A stretch of 64,000 nt of DNA from RUG11690 sp045616665 (GCA_045616665.1 JAZLHE010000066.1:1-64000), one strand, 5' to 3'; counted from the stretch's first letter, positions 1-8,531 are shown. The notes: generated from the letters alone by a model not told the origin. Numbers and translations: made by a program.

Positions 1-54
1 ATTCCTGAAATAAAACCCTTCATCGAAAAATATATTCAAGAACTTTCAAAATAA
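1..54 (+). CDS. C-terminal fragment of an unknown protein
   Basis: The first base starts an open frame that ends in TAA at 52-54 and encodes 17 residues ending in QELSK. It is the 3' end of a gene that begins outside the window. Too little remains to assign a family. It lies on the same strand as the leader RNA and XRE gene that follow. Confidence 0.5.
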   Translation: MPEIKPFIEKYIQELSK

Positions 55-135
55 CACGCAATAATAAATTCAAACAAATAAAGATAGACGATTAACAGAT
101 AGACACAACATTTTTTAGATAGCATTTGTAGCTAT

Positions 136-295
136 CCTTGAACATCAAATTTCCACAACGTCCTCTAATAGAGGACAAAACCAATCAAGGATCAGTTATG
201 AAATGCCGTAGTTTTACGGCGTGGAATAGCTTGTTGGATTGGTAGGGCGTGGAAACCCTGATGTTCAGGCAAGAATTAGATTCCACGCTTTTTTA
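136..295 (+). ncRNA. Structured leader RNA with terminator-like 3' end
   Basis: This stretch is dense in complementary segments. CCTTGAACATCA plus TTTCCAC (136-156) can pair with GTGGAAA plus TGATGTTCAGG (249-269). Inside that pairing, CCAATC (181-186) matches GATTGG (237-242). Two hairpins are nested: GTCCTCT/AGAGGAC (160-176) and GCCGTA/TACGGC (205-220, loop GTTT). GCGTGGAA (247-254) can instead pair with TTCCACGC (281-288), enclosing a CCTGA/TCAGG hairpin and followed by a run of U residues, which would form an intrinsic terminator. A second copy, GCGTGGAAT at 219-227, can compete for the same 3' arm. The architecture suggests a cis-regulatory RNA or a small RNA. I recognise no named family and the function is unknown. 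Confidence 0.5.
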
Positions 296-510
296 TGCCA
301 CAGATTGAGAACATACATATAGGAAAAATCATTAAAGCCAAGCTAAAGGAGCAGGGACGAACCACAGTTTGGCTTGCCTCTCAGATTCCCTGCACGCCGA
401 ACCATCTATACAAAGTGTATGCCCATCGCCACATCAATACTGACCTGCTCATCCGCATTTCCAATATTTTAGAGTACAATTTCTTTGAAGAATTTATCCA
501 AAAAGGATAG
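295..510 (+). CDS. Small XRE-like helix-turn-helix protein
   Basis: A 71-residue protein with one compact helix-turn-helix. A conserved IGKIIKAKLKEQGRT helix leads into VWLASQIPC and the recognition region TPNHLYKVY, ending in a short helix with LLIRISNILEYNFF. This layout matches small single-domain XRE-type DNA-binding proteins common in Bacteroidales. The ATG directly abuts the U run of the upstream terminator-like hairpin, with no room for a Shine-Dalgarno sequence. Translation would therefore depend on the state of that RNA, or could begin on a shorter transcript. The target is unknown. Autoregulation through the upstream leader is an inference from proximity only. Confidence 0.7.
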   Translation: MPQIENIHIGKIIKAKLKEQGRTTVWLASQIPCTPNHLYKVYAHRHINTDLLIRISNILEYNFFEEFIQKG

Positions 511-564
511 GAATTACTATTGCGATTGGATAATTTAACTTGTTATGAAAGAGATGGAAAATTG

Positions 565-572
565 TATTTTTG
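565..572 (+). promoter_or_regulatory. Bacteroidetes -7 promoter element
   Basis: TATTTTTG followed by CA fits the Bacteroidetes -7 consensus TAnnTTTG. It lies 34 bases upstream of the small ORF at 607 and would drive the pair of uncharacterised genes that follows. Confidence 0.55.
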
Positions 573-606
573 CAATGTTAAAACAACAAATTAAAAACAT
601 TCTTTT

Positions 607-879
607 ATGATAAATTCTAATTTAAAAAAGGATATTGATACTGTTATTAAGCAAATTACTAATGGTACAATTTTTGATGCACATTATGTCATTCAGCAAT
701 TGATATTTAACCATTCAACTCATTATCAGGAAAACAGATCAAAATATCATCATGTTAACACATTTCATAGCGATATTAGCAAAGAAATAAAGAAAATATG
801 TGGGCCTTATTTGTCATCAGACTCAATTTCAATAAATATTCATTTAAATTCATCACTGAATAAATGTTGGAGGAAATAA
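607..879 (+). CDS. Hypothetical 90-residue protein
   Basis: A small soluble protein without signal peptide or membrane segment. It has a segment with G-T-I-F-D-A-H-Y-V-I, followed later by T-F-H-S-D-I-S-K-E-I. This pattern (FDAHxVI, then FHSxI) is shared by small uncharacterised bacterial proteins, so the ORF is probably real, but I cannot assign a function. It has its own -7 element at 565-572. Its stop lies two bases before the preferred start of the next gene, so the two are probably cotranscribed. Confidence 0.5.
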   Translation: MINSNLKKDIDTVIKQITNGTIFDAHYVIQQLIFNHSTHYQENRSKYHHVNTFHSDISKEIKKICGPYLSSDSISINIHLNSSLNKCWRK

Positions 880-881
880 TC

Positions 882-2495
882 ATGAGAAAATTATTATTAA
901 TATTTATTTCTTTCATTGTTGTCTTCCCTGTCCTTGCACAAGAAGAAAATCTTTATCAAATAGTAACACCTTATGAAAAGGCAAGAGAAAGTGCTTCTGA
1001 GATATGGCTGAAGGATTTTTCTGAAAATGCAACACCACAAGAACTATTAAGTTTAGGATTGATCGGAGTGCTGGAATTGAAGGATAAAGAAGATGAAATT
1101 GAAAAAATGGAGGCAAAAGAATCCTTAATATGTACGTTTTGTGGACTTTCAGAAATCATTACTCCTAACACGTGGGATGATTACAAATATAAACAAAAGC
1201 TCACTCCTATTTGTAAAAAATATGTAGAACTTATTGCTGAAGCTCAGAAACTAAAATCAGATGAAGATATAGAAAGAGAAAAGAAAAGAAATTCTCCAAT
1301 GGGATTATTAAAGAAAAAATGCAATCAAGATTTTTCGAAATGGGCGGTGAAAAGTGAGTTCGAAAAAAACATTGAATGGAGTAACCGGATTCAATCAAAA
1401 GGCAACGCCAAATTTGATGCTATATGTTCAAGCTATTATTTAAGTTCTTGGCATAATGCCAAACGGGCATTTAACAATTACGATGCAGAAACTGAAAGCT
1501 TCAGTTTAACTTTAACCTATTACAATCAGGGTAAAGTGGGTTCTTCATTAACAGGTTATTGTGTTGTTAAAGATAATCCTCAATTTGCCAAACAGTTTCT
1601 AAAAGATCATGAAAGTTATATTAATAGTTTTGATTGCGAAGGCAAGCTGATGAATGTTAATGGGTATATTTATCCTAAAAGAGTCACTATTGGTAATACT
1701 TATACGTTTATTTTCCCCATCCCCGATAATGCTCAAGATGTGGTAGTGTGTAATAATATTACAGGCTATTGTTTTGATAGTCAACGATGGAAAAAAATAT
1801 CTGATTCATTACAGTATTTACAGCATATTACTGATTCATTAGAGATATTGAGAAAGAATGTCAATATCAAAAAGTCTCAACTGTTAGACAGTTTGAAATT
1901 ATATGAATACTTGTCATCAGATAGCAGTTATAAACGCTATTGTAATGTTTATAAAGAAATTTTGAAAGATAAAAATGGATACGATTTAATGGGCGCTGAT
2001 ACTGCTTTTACAAATATGGTTCCCCGTATATTACTTGAGTACTATGGGGCACTCCAATATTTGTTTGAAAATCAATCAGAATTCTATCAGTTCTTCAAAA
2101 CATTCTATCCTCGCTACCCGAGTGACGACTTCCGCCAATTAAAAGAGATATCCATACAGCGTTTACAAGAGAAACTTAAAGAATCAAATTTAACAGATGG
2201 CAGTGAACTCCACAATAATCCATCACACCCATTAGCGAAAGAAATTGTTTCTTATATTAATGCAATCAGATTTTATGATAAAATGATGGTGGAAAAAGGA
2301 GGACTAATTGGGTATGAAAGGAGAGAGTGGCTTGGAAGTACTTATACTTATGTATATGAATTTGGAGATATAAGAATATTACACGATTGGGCAGATAACT
2401 ATAAATATTTACGTAAGGGCATCAAACAATTATACAGAGAAGATTACGGTTTGTATGTCTTTGATTTTTTTCTTGAGTATATTAATGGTAATTAA
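882..2495 (+). CDS. Secreted protein of unknown function
   Basis: The preferred start (MRKLLLIFISFIVVF) gives 537 residues with a clear signal peptide ending near VLAQ, so the protein is predicted to be periplasmic or surface-exposed. An earlier in-frame ATG at 864 would add six residues and spoil the signal peptide. GGAGG at 869-873 is an unusually good ribosome-binding site for this phylum and supports 882. The middle contains KSEFEKNIEWSNRI, which resembles a short repeat found in Bacteroidetes secreted proteins, and a heptad-like stretch around residues 305-350 may form a coiled coil. Several cysteines are spread along the chain. No catalytic motif is recognised. Confidence 0.6.
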   Translation: MRKLLLIFISFIVVFPVLAQEENLYQIVTPYEKARESASEIWLKDFSENATPQELLSLGLIGVLELKDKEDEIEKMEAKESLICTFCGLSEIITPNTWDDYKYKQKLTPICKKYVELIAEAQKLKSDEDIEREKKRNSPMGLLKKKCNQDFSKWAVKSEFEKNIEWSNRIQSKGNAKFDAICSSYYLSSWHNAKRAFNNYDAETESFSLTLTYYNQGKVGSSLTGYCVVKDNPQFAKQFLKDHESYINSFDCEGKLMNVNGYIYPKRVTIGNTYTFIFPIPDNAQDVVVCNNITGYCFDSQRWKKISDSLQYLQHITDSLEILRKNVNIKKSQLLDSLKLYEYLSSDSSYKRYCNVYKEILKDKNGYDLMGADTAFTNMVPRILLEYYGALQYLFENQSEFYQFFKTFYPRYPSDDFRQLKEISIQRLQEKLKESNLTDGSELHNNPSHPLAKEIVSYINAIRFYDKMMVEKGGLIGYERREWLGSTYTYVYEFGDIRILHDWADNYKYLRKGIKQLYREDYGLYVFDFFLEYINGN

Positions 2496-2600
2496 AATTA
2501 CAATTTTAAATTTGTACATTGTCAAGATGGACAGTCATCATCAAAAAATCCCCCTCCTTTTATTCCTAAAATAATAAAAATCGGAATAAAATGATTGTTT

Positions 2601-2859
2601 GAGCAGCTACATTTAAAAAAATAGGAATGATATCCACCCATTCATTGACGGCAATGGATGAACCGGGCGCTTGCTTATGAATCTTCAACTCATTCAAAAC
2701 GGGTTGCCGCCCATTAGCGTAAAATATGAGGACCGACGACGCTATTATGAAGCCTTCGACGCATATTCAAACAATCAGGACTCAGTGCCGATGATTCAGC
2801 TCATTGGGGAATCGGTCGTTGAGCGTTTAAGAAAAATGATTGAGGCGATTGCAAAATGA
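2601..2859 (+). pseudogene. Broken Fic/DOC family AMP-transferase (C-terminal remnant)
   Basis: The frame from 2635 reads H-P-F-I-D-G-N-G, then TGA at 2659-2661, then T-G-R-L-L-M-N-L. This is the Fic signature HPFxxGNGRxxR with the arginine after GNG replaced by a stop (CGA to TGA would explain it). Just upstream, another frame reads E-Q-L-H-L-K-K-I-G-M-I, the residues normally preceding HPF, so a frameshift near 2630 is also present. The remaining tail (PPISVKYEDRRRYYEAFDAY and so on) is typical of Fic proteins with the RRRYYEAF segment. The N-terminal half is missing. Fic enzymes transfer AMP to hydroxyl side chains and are often toxins, so this copy is a dead relic. Confidence 0.7.
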
Positions 2860-2919
2860 CAACTTCATTCCAACGGCTACAAGAAACTGAGCGAAGAAAA
2901 ATAATTCGTCAACCCTGTT

Positions 2920-2971
2920 GTAGAGGCGCAAAATTTTGCGCCTCTACATTAACAGACGTTGCACGCAACGT
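2920..2971. repeat. Pair of perfect palindromes
   Basis: Bases 2920-2947 form a perfect 28-base palindrome (half site GTAGAGGCGCAAAA). Eight bases on, 2956-2971 forms a second one (ACGTTGC, spacer AC, GCAACGT). Neither is followed directly by a T run, so they look like dispersed palindromic repeats of the REP/MITE type rather than terminators. No other copy was seen in this window. Confidence 0.5.
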
Positions 2972-2984
2972 TTCTACGGAATAA

Positions 2985-3017
2985 AAAATCCCCGCCGCTG
3001 AGGTGGGGATTTTTTTG
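2985..3017 (+). terminator. Intrinsic terminator
   Basis: AAATCCCC pairs with GGGGATTT around a GCCGCTGAGGT loop, followed by a T run. It separates the Fic relic and palindromes from the protease gene. The -33 of the protease promoter begins in its T tail. Confidence 0.7.
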
Positions 3018-3045
3018 TTTGATTTAAAATAATTGTGTATCTTTG
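3014..3045 (+). promoter_or_regulatory. Promoter of the C10/M6 protease gene
   Basis: TTTG at 3014-3017 and TATCTTTG at 3038-3045, spaced by 20 bases, fit the Bacteroidetes promoter consensus. The predicted start site lies about 25-30 bases before the ATG at 3080. Confidence 0.6.
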
Positions 3046-3079
3046 TATTTCAAAAATAATCTTAAACATATTCTATAGA

Positions 3080-6079
3080 ATGAAAAAAATCTATCTTCTC
3101 TTGTTTCTGTGCGCAATATTGCTGATGCAGAAATCCGTGGCAGGTCCCATTGACGAAAATGCCGCACGACAATGCGCTATTCGTTTTATGAGCAGCAAAG
3201 TAGAAAACACCCGCGGCACGGTAAGTTCTGTGCAACTCACCAAAGTGAACACGTCTTTTAACCACTTGTTCGTTTATAACCTCCAAGGCGGCGGCTTTGT
3301 AATCATCAGCGATGACGACCGTACAATGCCTGTTTTAGGTTATTCCGCCACCGGTGAAATCAATGTGAATGATATGGCTCCGGGATTTGCTTCCCAGTTG
3401 CGAAAATACAACGAACAGCTGAAAGCCATCGCCGAAGGTGCCGAAGTGAACGCCTATACTCCGCACCGCAATACCCGTAGCGTGGCTCCACTCATCGAAA
3501 CACAATGGAATCAGTGGTCTGCCGATGGAACGAGGTATAATTCTATGCTTCCCGTTGATTCAACCTTGCCGCAAACAGGATACAGACCTTCAACCGGCTG
3601 CGTTGCCACGGCGGCAGCCCAAGTGATGAACTATTGGCAGTGGCCGACCAACGGAAGAGGCTCGAATTGTGTGACTTATAATAATGGTTGCTGGCACTAC
3701 GGCACCTTGTGTGCGGATTTTGAATCAACCACTTACGATTGGGACAATATGCCGGCACGACTGGATAACAATAGTACGCAAGCCCAGCGTGATGCCGTAG
3801 GACTTTTGCAATATCATTGCGGTATCGCCGCTAACATACAATATAATTGCGATTGTCAGGCCAGCAGTTATGGTTTTACTTTCGCCATACATTATGCACT
3901 TAACCATTTTTTCAAGTATAATGTTCATTCATTGCACGAATCAAGGTATAATTATTCTAATGCCGAATGGTTGGCACTGATGAAAAATGACTTGGATAAT
4001 CATCAACCTGTATTATATTTTGGACAGTCATTGTGGGATGAATCTGAAGGCACCTATCCCGGTGGCCATGCCTTTATTTTGGATGGATACGACGAAGACG
4101 ATATGGTACACGTCAATTGGGGCTGGGGCGGCTCTGGTGATGGCTACTTCAATTTGTTTGCTTTAACAGTCAATGATTACAATTTTTCACATTCTGAAGA
4201 AGCTATTTTAAACCTCTATCCTGATTACGAAGAAGATGATCTGCTTTTCACCATTTTGGGCTCTGATGTCATTTTAGATACTACTACCGTTCAAAAGGGA
4301 GATAATCTTCGCGGTCACGTCGATATTTACAATCCGAACGATGTGGTCGTTGACTTTTTTGCCGGTCAGGCAGTGCTTGAAAACCTTTCCCAAGAATTTG
4401 TTCAATGGATTGATGTTCAACACCTTATCATTTCCGCCCACGATACTTTGCACTATTCGTTTGATGCTCCGGTCAATTTGCCTGTGGGTAGTTATTATAC
4501 TGTTATGTATTTTGCCCACGACACCATTGATATTAATGCCACCTCCACTTTAGGAGCTATGATGTATCCCACATTGAATTTTCCTGAAGTTGATTTCTGG
4601 GTCGTTGACACCAACAAATCTTCAATGTCCAACTTGGTGATTTTTATCCGCTTTGCCGATGACGATGAAATCACCTATCCGTTCAATTCCATTGACAGCT
4701 TGTTTAATTGCAAAATTCCTGGATATCCAAGCGTTTACAATTATTTTGACGTGTCTTCATACGGTAAAATTCATTTTAATACCCTATTCGCCGACCAGAT
4801 TGTAAACAATTCAATTATTTCATTCGTGGACGAACATCCCCGTGGATATTATCAGCCGTATTCCGAAACGAACCCTATTGGTTATCACGGAGAAAATCCG
4901 ATGATAGGCATCTCCATGCGCGAAGCCCAGCTGTTGGCTTCCGCCATCGATTATGTTAGTTCAAATGGCTTGGTGAACGACTACGCTACTTTGGATGGTG
5001 ATGGTGATGGCTATATTGACAATATTTCCTTTATTGTCAAAGGTGATGTCGGTGCGTGGGGCTCCCTCTTATGGCCCCACATGGAATTTTTCCCTCAAGA
5101 TTCTATCGATCATCTCGTGAGCATTAACGGAAAACTTCCCAACACTTTCAACTTTGAGTTTGAAGGTTCTGTTTCCTACGGAATCAATGTCAATGTGTTC
5201 CGTCACGAAATGTCACATTCCTTAGGCCTCCCCGACAATTATCATTATACGAATTTTAGAAATGTAAATCCGTCTGGCCGTTGGGATGTGATGAGTGTTT
5301 CCAAAGTGATGAATCAAACCAATATGATGTACAAGAATAAGTTTTTACACGTGGCCGATGAACCGATTCAAATCACCGAGGATGGAACCTATACGCTTTA
5401 CAGCAATGCCACAAGCGCTTCGCAAAGCTGCTATTTCATCAAGTCGTCCATAGACGCTAACCAATGGTACACTTTCGAATATCGAAACAAGGAAGATTTG
5501 TTTGATGACGGCATACCCGGAACGGGCCTGATTATTGGCCGATGGAACAATGCCGTGCCCGCAAACATTCATGCAAATGCCTTTTTTGACAACGACAGCA
5601 TTCTTCATTTATATTGGGTTTTCCGCCCGGGAAGCAGTTGTGACACGGTTAATGGCGACATTGACAATGCCTTCTTCAGTGCCTTTGCGGAACGAACATC
5701 CTTTGGTCCTACCACGGATCCTCATCCCTATGTGGCAGACGGAACGCCGGAAAACAGTTTTGAAATTACCGAAATTCAAGAATTTGGCGACTATTTGACT
5801 TTCCATGTGCATTTTCTCAATGTTGGAGTCGAAGAACATTCTTTGGAGAACGACATTACGGTTTATCCAAATCCAACGGATAAGTATATTACCGTGGCGG
5901 GCAACAATATGCAGCGTATTGAAGTGTTCAATGCTATCGGTCAGTTGCAGAAAACCATCGTTACGCTTGATCCGGACCATTGTACGACTCCCGTTGAAAA
6001 TCTTGCCTCCGGTTTGCACTTTGTTCGCGTTATTCACCTTGATGGAACAACAAGAGAGGTGAAATTCGTGAAAAGATAA
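3080..6079 (+). CDS. Secreted C10 cysteine protease fused to M6 metalloprotease, T9SS substrate
   Basis: The start at MKKIYLLLFLCAILLMQ gives 999 residues with a signal peptide. The N-terminal part has the inhibitory prodomain pattern of streptopain/interpain proteases (GGGFVIISDDD). The C10 catalytic cysteine is in STGCVATAAAQVM (Cys174), the histidine in GGHAFILDGY (His330), and HVNWGWGG follows. A second protease domain follows with HEMSHSLGLPD (first His about residue 709), the HExxHxxGxxD zinc motif of M6 peptidases, preceded by the acidic segment DGDGDGYID. The last 75 residues (VYPNPTDKY, FNAIGQLQ, LASGLHFVRV) are a type A C-terminal sorting domain, so export by the type IX system and surface attachment or release are expected. 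Two unrelated protease classes on one chain is unusual. Confidence 0.85.
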   Translation: MKKIYLLLFLCAILLMQKSVAGPIDENAARQCAIRFMSSKVENTRGTVSSVQLTKVNTSFNHLFVYNLQGGGFVIISDDDRTMPVLGYSATGEINVNDMAPGFASQLRKYNEQLKAIAEGAEVNAYTPHRNTRSVAPLIETQWNQWSADGTRYNSMLPVDSTLPQTGYRPSTGCVATAAAQVMNYWQWPTNGRGSNCVTYNNGCWHYGTLCADFESTTYDWDNMPARLDNNSTQAQRDAVGLLQYHCGIAANIQYNCDCQASSYGFTFAIHYALNHFFKYNVHSLHESRYNYSNAEWLALMKNDLDNHQPVLYFGQSLWDESEGTYPGGHAFILDGYDEDDMVHVNWGWGGSGDGYFNLFALTVNDYNFSHSEEAILNLYPDYEEDDLLFTILGSDVILDTTTVQKGDNLRGHVDIYNPNDVVVDFFAGQAVLENLSQEFVQWIDVQHLIISAHDTLHYSFDAPVNLPVGSYYTVMYFAHDTIDINATSTLGAMMYPTLNFPEVDFWVVDTNKSSMSNLVIFIRFADDDEITYPFNSIDSLFNCKIPGYPSVYNYFDVSSYGKIHFNTLFADQIVNNSIISFVDEHPRGYYQPYSETNPIGYHGENPMIGISMREAQLLASAIDYVSSNGLVNDYATLDGDGDGYIDNISFIVKGDVGAWGSLLWPHMEFFPQDSIDHLVSINGKLPNTFNFEFEGSVSYGINVNVFRHEMSHSLGLPDNYHYTNFRNVNPSGRWDVMSVSKVMNQTNMMYKNKFLHVADEPIQITEDGTYTLYSNATSASQSCYFIKSSIDANQWYTFEYRNKEDLFDDGIPGTGLIIGRWNNAVPANIHANAFFDNDSILHLYWVFRPGSSCDTVNGDIDNAFFSAFAERTSFGPTTDPHPYVADGTPENSFEITEIQEFGDYLTFHVHFLNVGVEEHSLENDITVYPNPTDKYITVAGNNMQRIEVFNAIGQLQKTIVTLDPDHCTTPVENLASGLHFVRVIHLDGTTREVKFVKR

Positions 6080-6108
6080 GAGATAAATTAATTGTCTTTC
6101 CAAAATAT

Positions 6109-6137
6109 AAAATCCCTGCTGAAGAGGCAGGGATTTT
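6109..6137 (+). terminator. Intrinsic terminator after the protease gene
   Basis: AAATCCCTGC and GCAGGGATTT form a strong hairpin around TGAAGAG, followed by seven T residues, 29 bases after the protease stop codon. Confidence 0.8.
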
Positions 6138-6208
6138 TTTATTCTTAAATATGGATATTTGTGGACTTTTTTCTCTAAAAATGGTATATAAATATTGTTT
6201 TAGGAACC

Positions 6209-6236
6209 AAAATTCAAGAATTTTATGTAAGTTTGC
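6209..6236 (+). promoter_or_regulatory. Promoter with AAAATTC-n2-GAATTTT palindrome
   Basis: TAAGTTTG (6228-6235) is the -7 element for the S46 peptidase gene. It is preceded by the inverted pair AAAATTC (6209-6215) and GAATTTT (6218-6224). The 19 bases 6218-6236 recur exactly on the minus strand at 40744-40762 and nearly so on the minus strand at 61183-61201. Confidence 0.55.
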
Positions 6237-6282
6237 CACAGAAAATATTTGAAAAAGATATAAGACTAAAAATATTGTAATT

Positions 6283-8430
6283 ATGAGTAAAAAAATCAAC
6301 CTTTTTTTCATTGCATTGATGATGATTTTCGTGGGTGTCCGCGCCGATGAAGGTATGTGGCTCCCCTATTCCATTAACGGACAGAGTCTGGCTGAGATGC
6401 AACGCCTCGGCTGCAAACTGACCGCAGAACAGATTTTCAGTTTCAACCAACCCAGCTTAAAAGATGCTGTCGTACAATTTGGCGGCGGCTGCACCGGAGA
6501 ACTCATTTCTCCCGAAGGTCTATTGCTGACTAACCACCACTGCGGTCTCAGTTATGTACAATCCCACGCTTCCATCGAACACGATTACTTGCAAGATGGC
6601 TTCTGGGCCCGAAGCAAGAGCGAAGAATTGCCCAACGAAAATCTTTCTGTCTCATTTCTTAACTATATTGAGGATGTGACCGCAACCGTGCTCAAAGGCG
6701 TTACCGACAACATGTCAGAAACCGACCGTGCCAAACTTATCAAAGAAAATGGTCAAAATTTGATTAAGGAACGTAAGGCAGACCGCAACGTGGAAGTGGA
6801 AATCGTGCCGTTCTATCACGGAAATCAGTATATACTTTTTGTGTATGATGTTTATAAGGACGTCCGCTTGGTAGCTTGTCCACCTTGGGGAATTGGCAAG
6901 TTTGGTGCCGACACCGACAACTGGACTTGGCCACGCCATAAAGGTGACTTCTGCATTTTCCGTGTTTATACGGCGCCTGACGGTTCTCCAGCAGAATATA
7001 GCAAGGACAATGTGCCGATGAAATCTAAACATTATCTGCCCATCTCATTGAAAGGAGTTCAACCCGGTGATTACACGATGATTATGGGTTATCCCGGTTC
7101 TACCGACCGCTATTCCACTTCCGGTGCGGTGAAGAATGTTGTTGAACAGGAAGGTCCCGCCATCATTGCTTGCCGTACCACCAAATTGGAACAGTATCGT
7201 AAGCACATGGATGCCGACCAGGCCGTCTTCATCAAATACGCTTCCAAGCAGGCTGGGGTCAGCAACTATTGGAAATACTATATCGGACAAGTCAAGCAAC
7301 TGCAGCGCAACAAGGTGTTTGAAAAACGTACCGAACAGGAACAGGCTTTCCGCAAGTGGACAAACGAAAATAGTGACCGCAAGGCACAATATGGTGACAT
7401 TTTCAATGAAATTGACAAATATTGGGCACATCAAGGAAAATACACGAAAGCTCTGATTTATCATCGTGAAGCTGGTTTGCGAGGCAGCGAGGCCGTGGCC
7501 TTCGCCCTACAATTCAGACGCCTCAATAACACCATCAACCAAAAGGCCGCCTCCAAGTCAGACATCGCGGCTTACGCCAAACAAAATATGACTGGTGCCG
7601 TGAAGGACTATTTTAAGGATTATGACAAGGCCACCGACCGCGACGTGACCATTGCTTTGCTCAATCTTTTCTATAGAGACATCAATCCAGCACAACTGCC
7701 AACCACGATCAAGAAAGTGGGAGACAAAACCGGTGGCGATTTTACCGCTTTTGTAGATAATGCTTTCGCTAAATCTATTTTCGTAGATGAAGACAAATTG
7801 AATGCTTGGATAGCGAACCCTAAATCTTTGGATAAAGACCCTATCTACGCCTTGATGTATGAGATTTTAAATTCATACTGGGATTTGAGCGACCAGGCCG
7901 AACAGCTTGGCAACAGCCACGCTGAACGTCTTTATATGCAAGGTCTGATGGAAATGCAGAAGGACCGCAACTTTTATCCGGATGCCAATTTCACGATGCG
8001 TCTCACCTACGGTAGCGTGCAGGATTGCAAACCCGCCGATGGTGTTACCTACAATTACATTACGACTTTGGACGGTGTGATGGCCAAGTACAAACCCGGC
8101 AACTGGGAATTTGACGTGCCCGAAGCGCTCATCAAATTATGGGAAAAGAAGGATTACGGCCGCTATGCGGACGAAAATGGCGATTTGGTCGTCAACTTCA
8201 TTACTACCAACGATATTACGGGTGGAAATTCCGGCAGCCCGGTTATCGACGCCCACGGCAACCTCATCGGCTTGGCCTTCGACGGCAACTGGGAAGCAAT
8301 GAGCGGTGACCTTTCATTCGAAAACGAGGTGCAAAGAACCATTTGTATGGATATGCGCTACCTGCTTTTCATTATCGACAAAATGGCGAATGCTCAAAAT
8401 CTGATGCAGGAAATCACGATTGTTGAATAA
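6283..8430 (+). CDS. dpp7: S46 dipeptidyl-peptidase, DPP7 type
   Basis: A 715-residue serine peptidase with a signal peptide (MSKKINLFFIALMMIFVGVRA), predicted periplasmic. It removes dipeptides from the N-termini of oligopeptides. The trypsin-like fold has its histidine in LTNHHCG (His85 or His86) and its serine in TGGNSGSPVID (Ser650). Eighteen residues after that serine, LAFDGNWEAMSG has Gly668. In DPP11 the equivalent residue is arginine (Ser655/Arg673) and selects acidic P1 residues, whereas glycine is typical of DPP7, which prefers hydrophobic P1 residues. The length is that of the family. It is a single gene with terminators on both sides. Secreted protease upstream plus DPP7 fits an asaccharolytic, peptide-using metabolism. 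Confidence 0.9.
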   Translation: MSKKINLFFIALMMIFVGVRADEGMWLPYSINGQSLAEMQRLGCKLTAEQIFSFNQPSLKDAVVQFGGGCTGELISPEGLLLTNHHCGLSYVQSHASIEHDYLQDGFWARSKSEELPNENLSVSFLNYIEDVTATVLKGVTDNMSETDRAKLIKENGQNLIKERKADRNVEVEIVPFYHGNQYILFVYDVYKDVRLVACPPWGIGKFGADTDNWTWPRHKGDFCIFRVYTAPDGSPAEYSKDNVPMKSKHYLPISLKGVQPGDYTMIMGYPGSTDRYSTSGAVKNVVEQEGPAIIACRTTKLEQYRKHMDADQAVFIKYASKQAGVSNYWKYYIGQVKQLQRNKVFEKRTEQEQAFRKWTNENSDRKAQYGDIFNEIDKYWAHQGKYTKALIYHREAGLRGSEAVAFALQFRRLNNTINQKAASKSDIAAYAKQNMTGAVKDYFKDYDKATDRDVTIALLNLFYRDINPAQLPTTIKKVGDKTGGDFTAFVDNAFAKSIFVDEDKLNAWIANPKSLDKDPIYALMYEILNSYWDLSDQAEQLGNSHAERLYMQGLMEMQKDRNFYPDANFTMRLTYGSVQDCKPADGVTYNYITTLDGVMAKYKPGNWEFDVPEALIKLWEKKDYGRYADENGDLVVNFITTNDITGGNSGSPVIDAHGNLIGLAFDGNWEAMSGDLSFENEVQRTICMDMRYLLFIIDKMANAQNLMQEITIVE

Positions 8431-8447
8431 TTTATATGCGATAGATG

Positions 8448-8479
8448 AACTCTCCGCTGATGAGGTGGGGAGTTTTTTA
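8448..8479 (+). terminator. Intrinsic terminator after dpp7
   Basis: AACTCTCC pairs with GGGGAGTT (one G-T pair) around GCTGATGAGGT, followed by a T run. Confidence 0.7.
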
Positions 8480-8531
8480 TTCTTATAAATTTTTGTATCA
8501 AATAAATACTGCATAACATCGAAGAAAAATG

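Noticed and set aside
136..295. Retron-like non-coding RNA
   Set aside because: The inverted repeats recall msr/msd RNAs, but no reverse transcriptase gene follows and the 3' end looks like a terminator.
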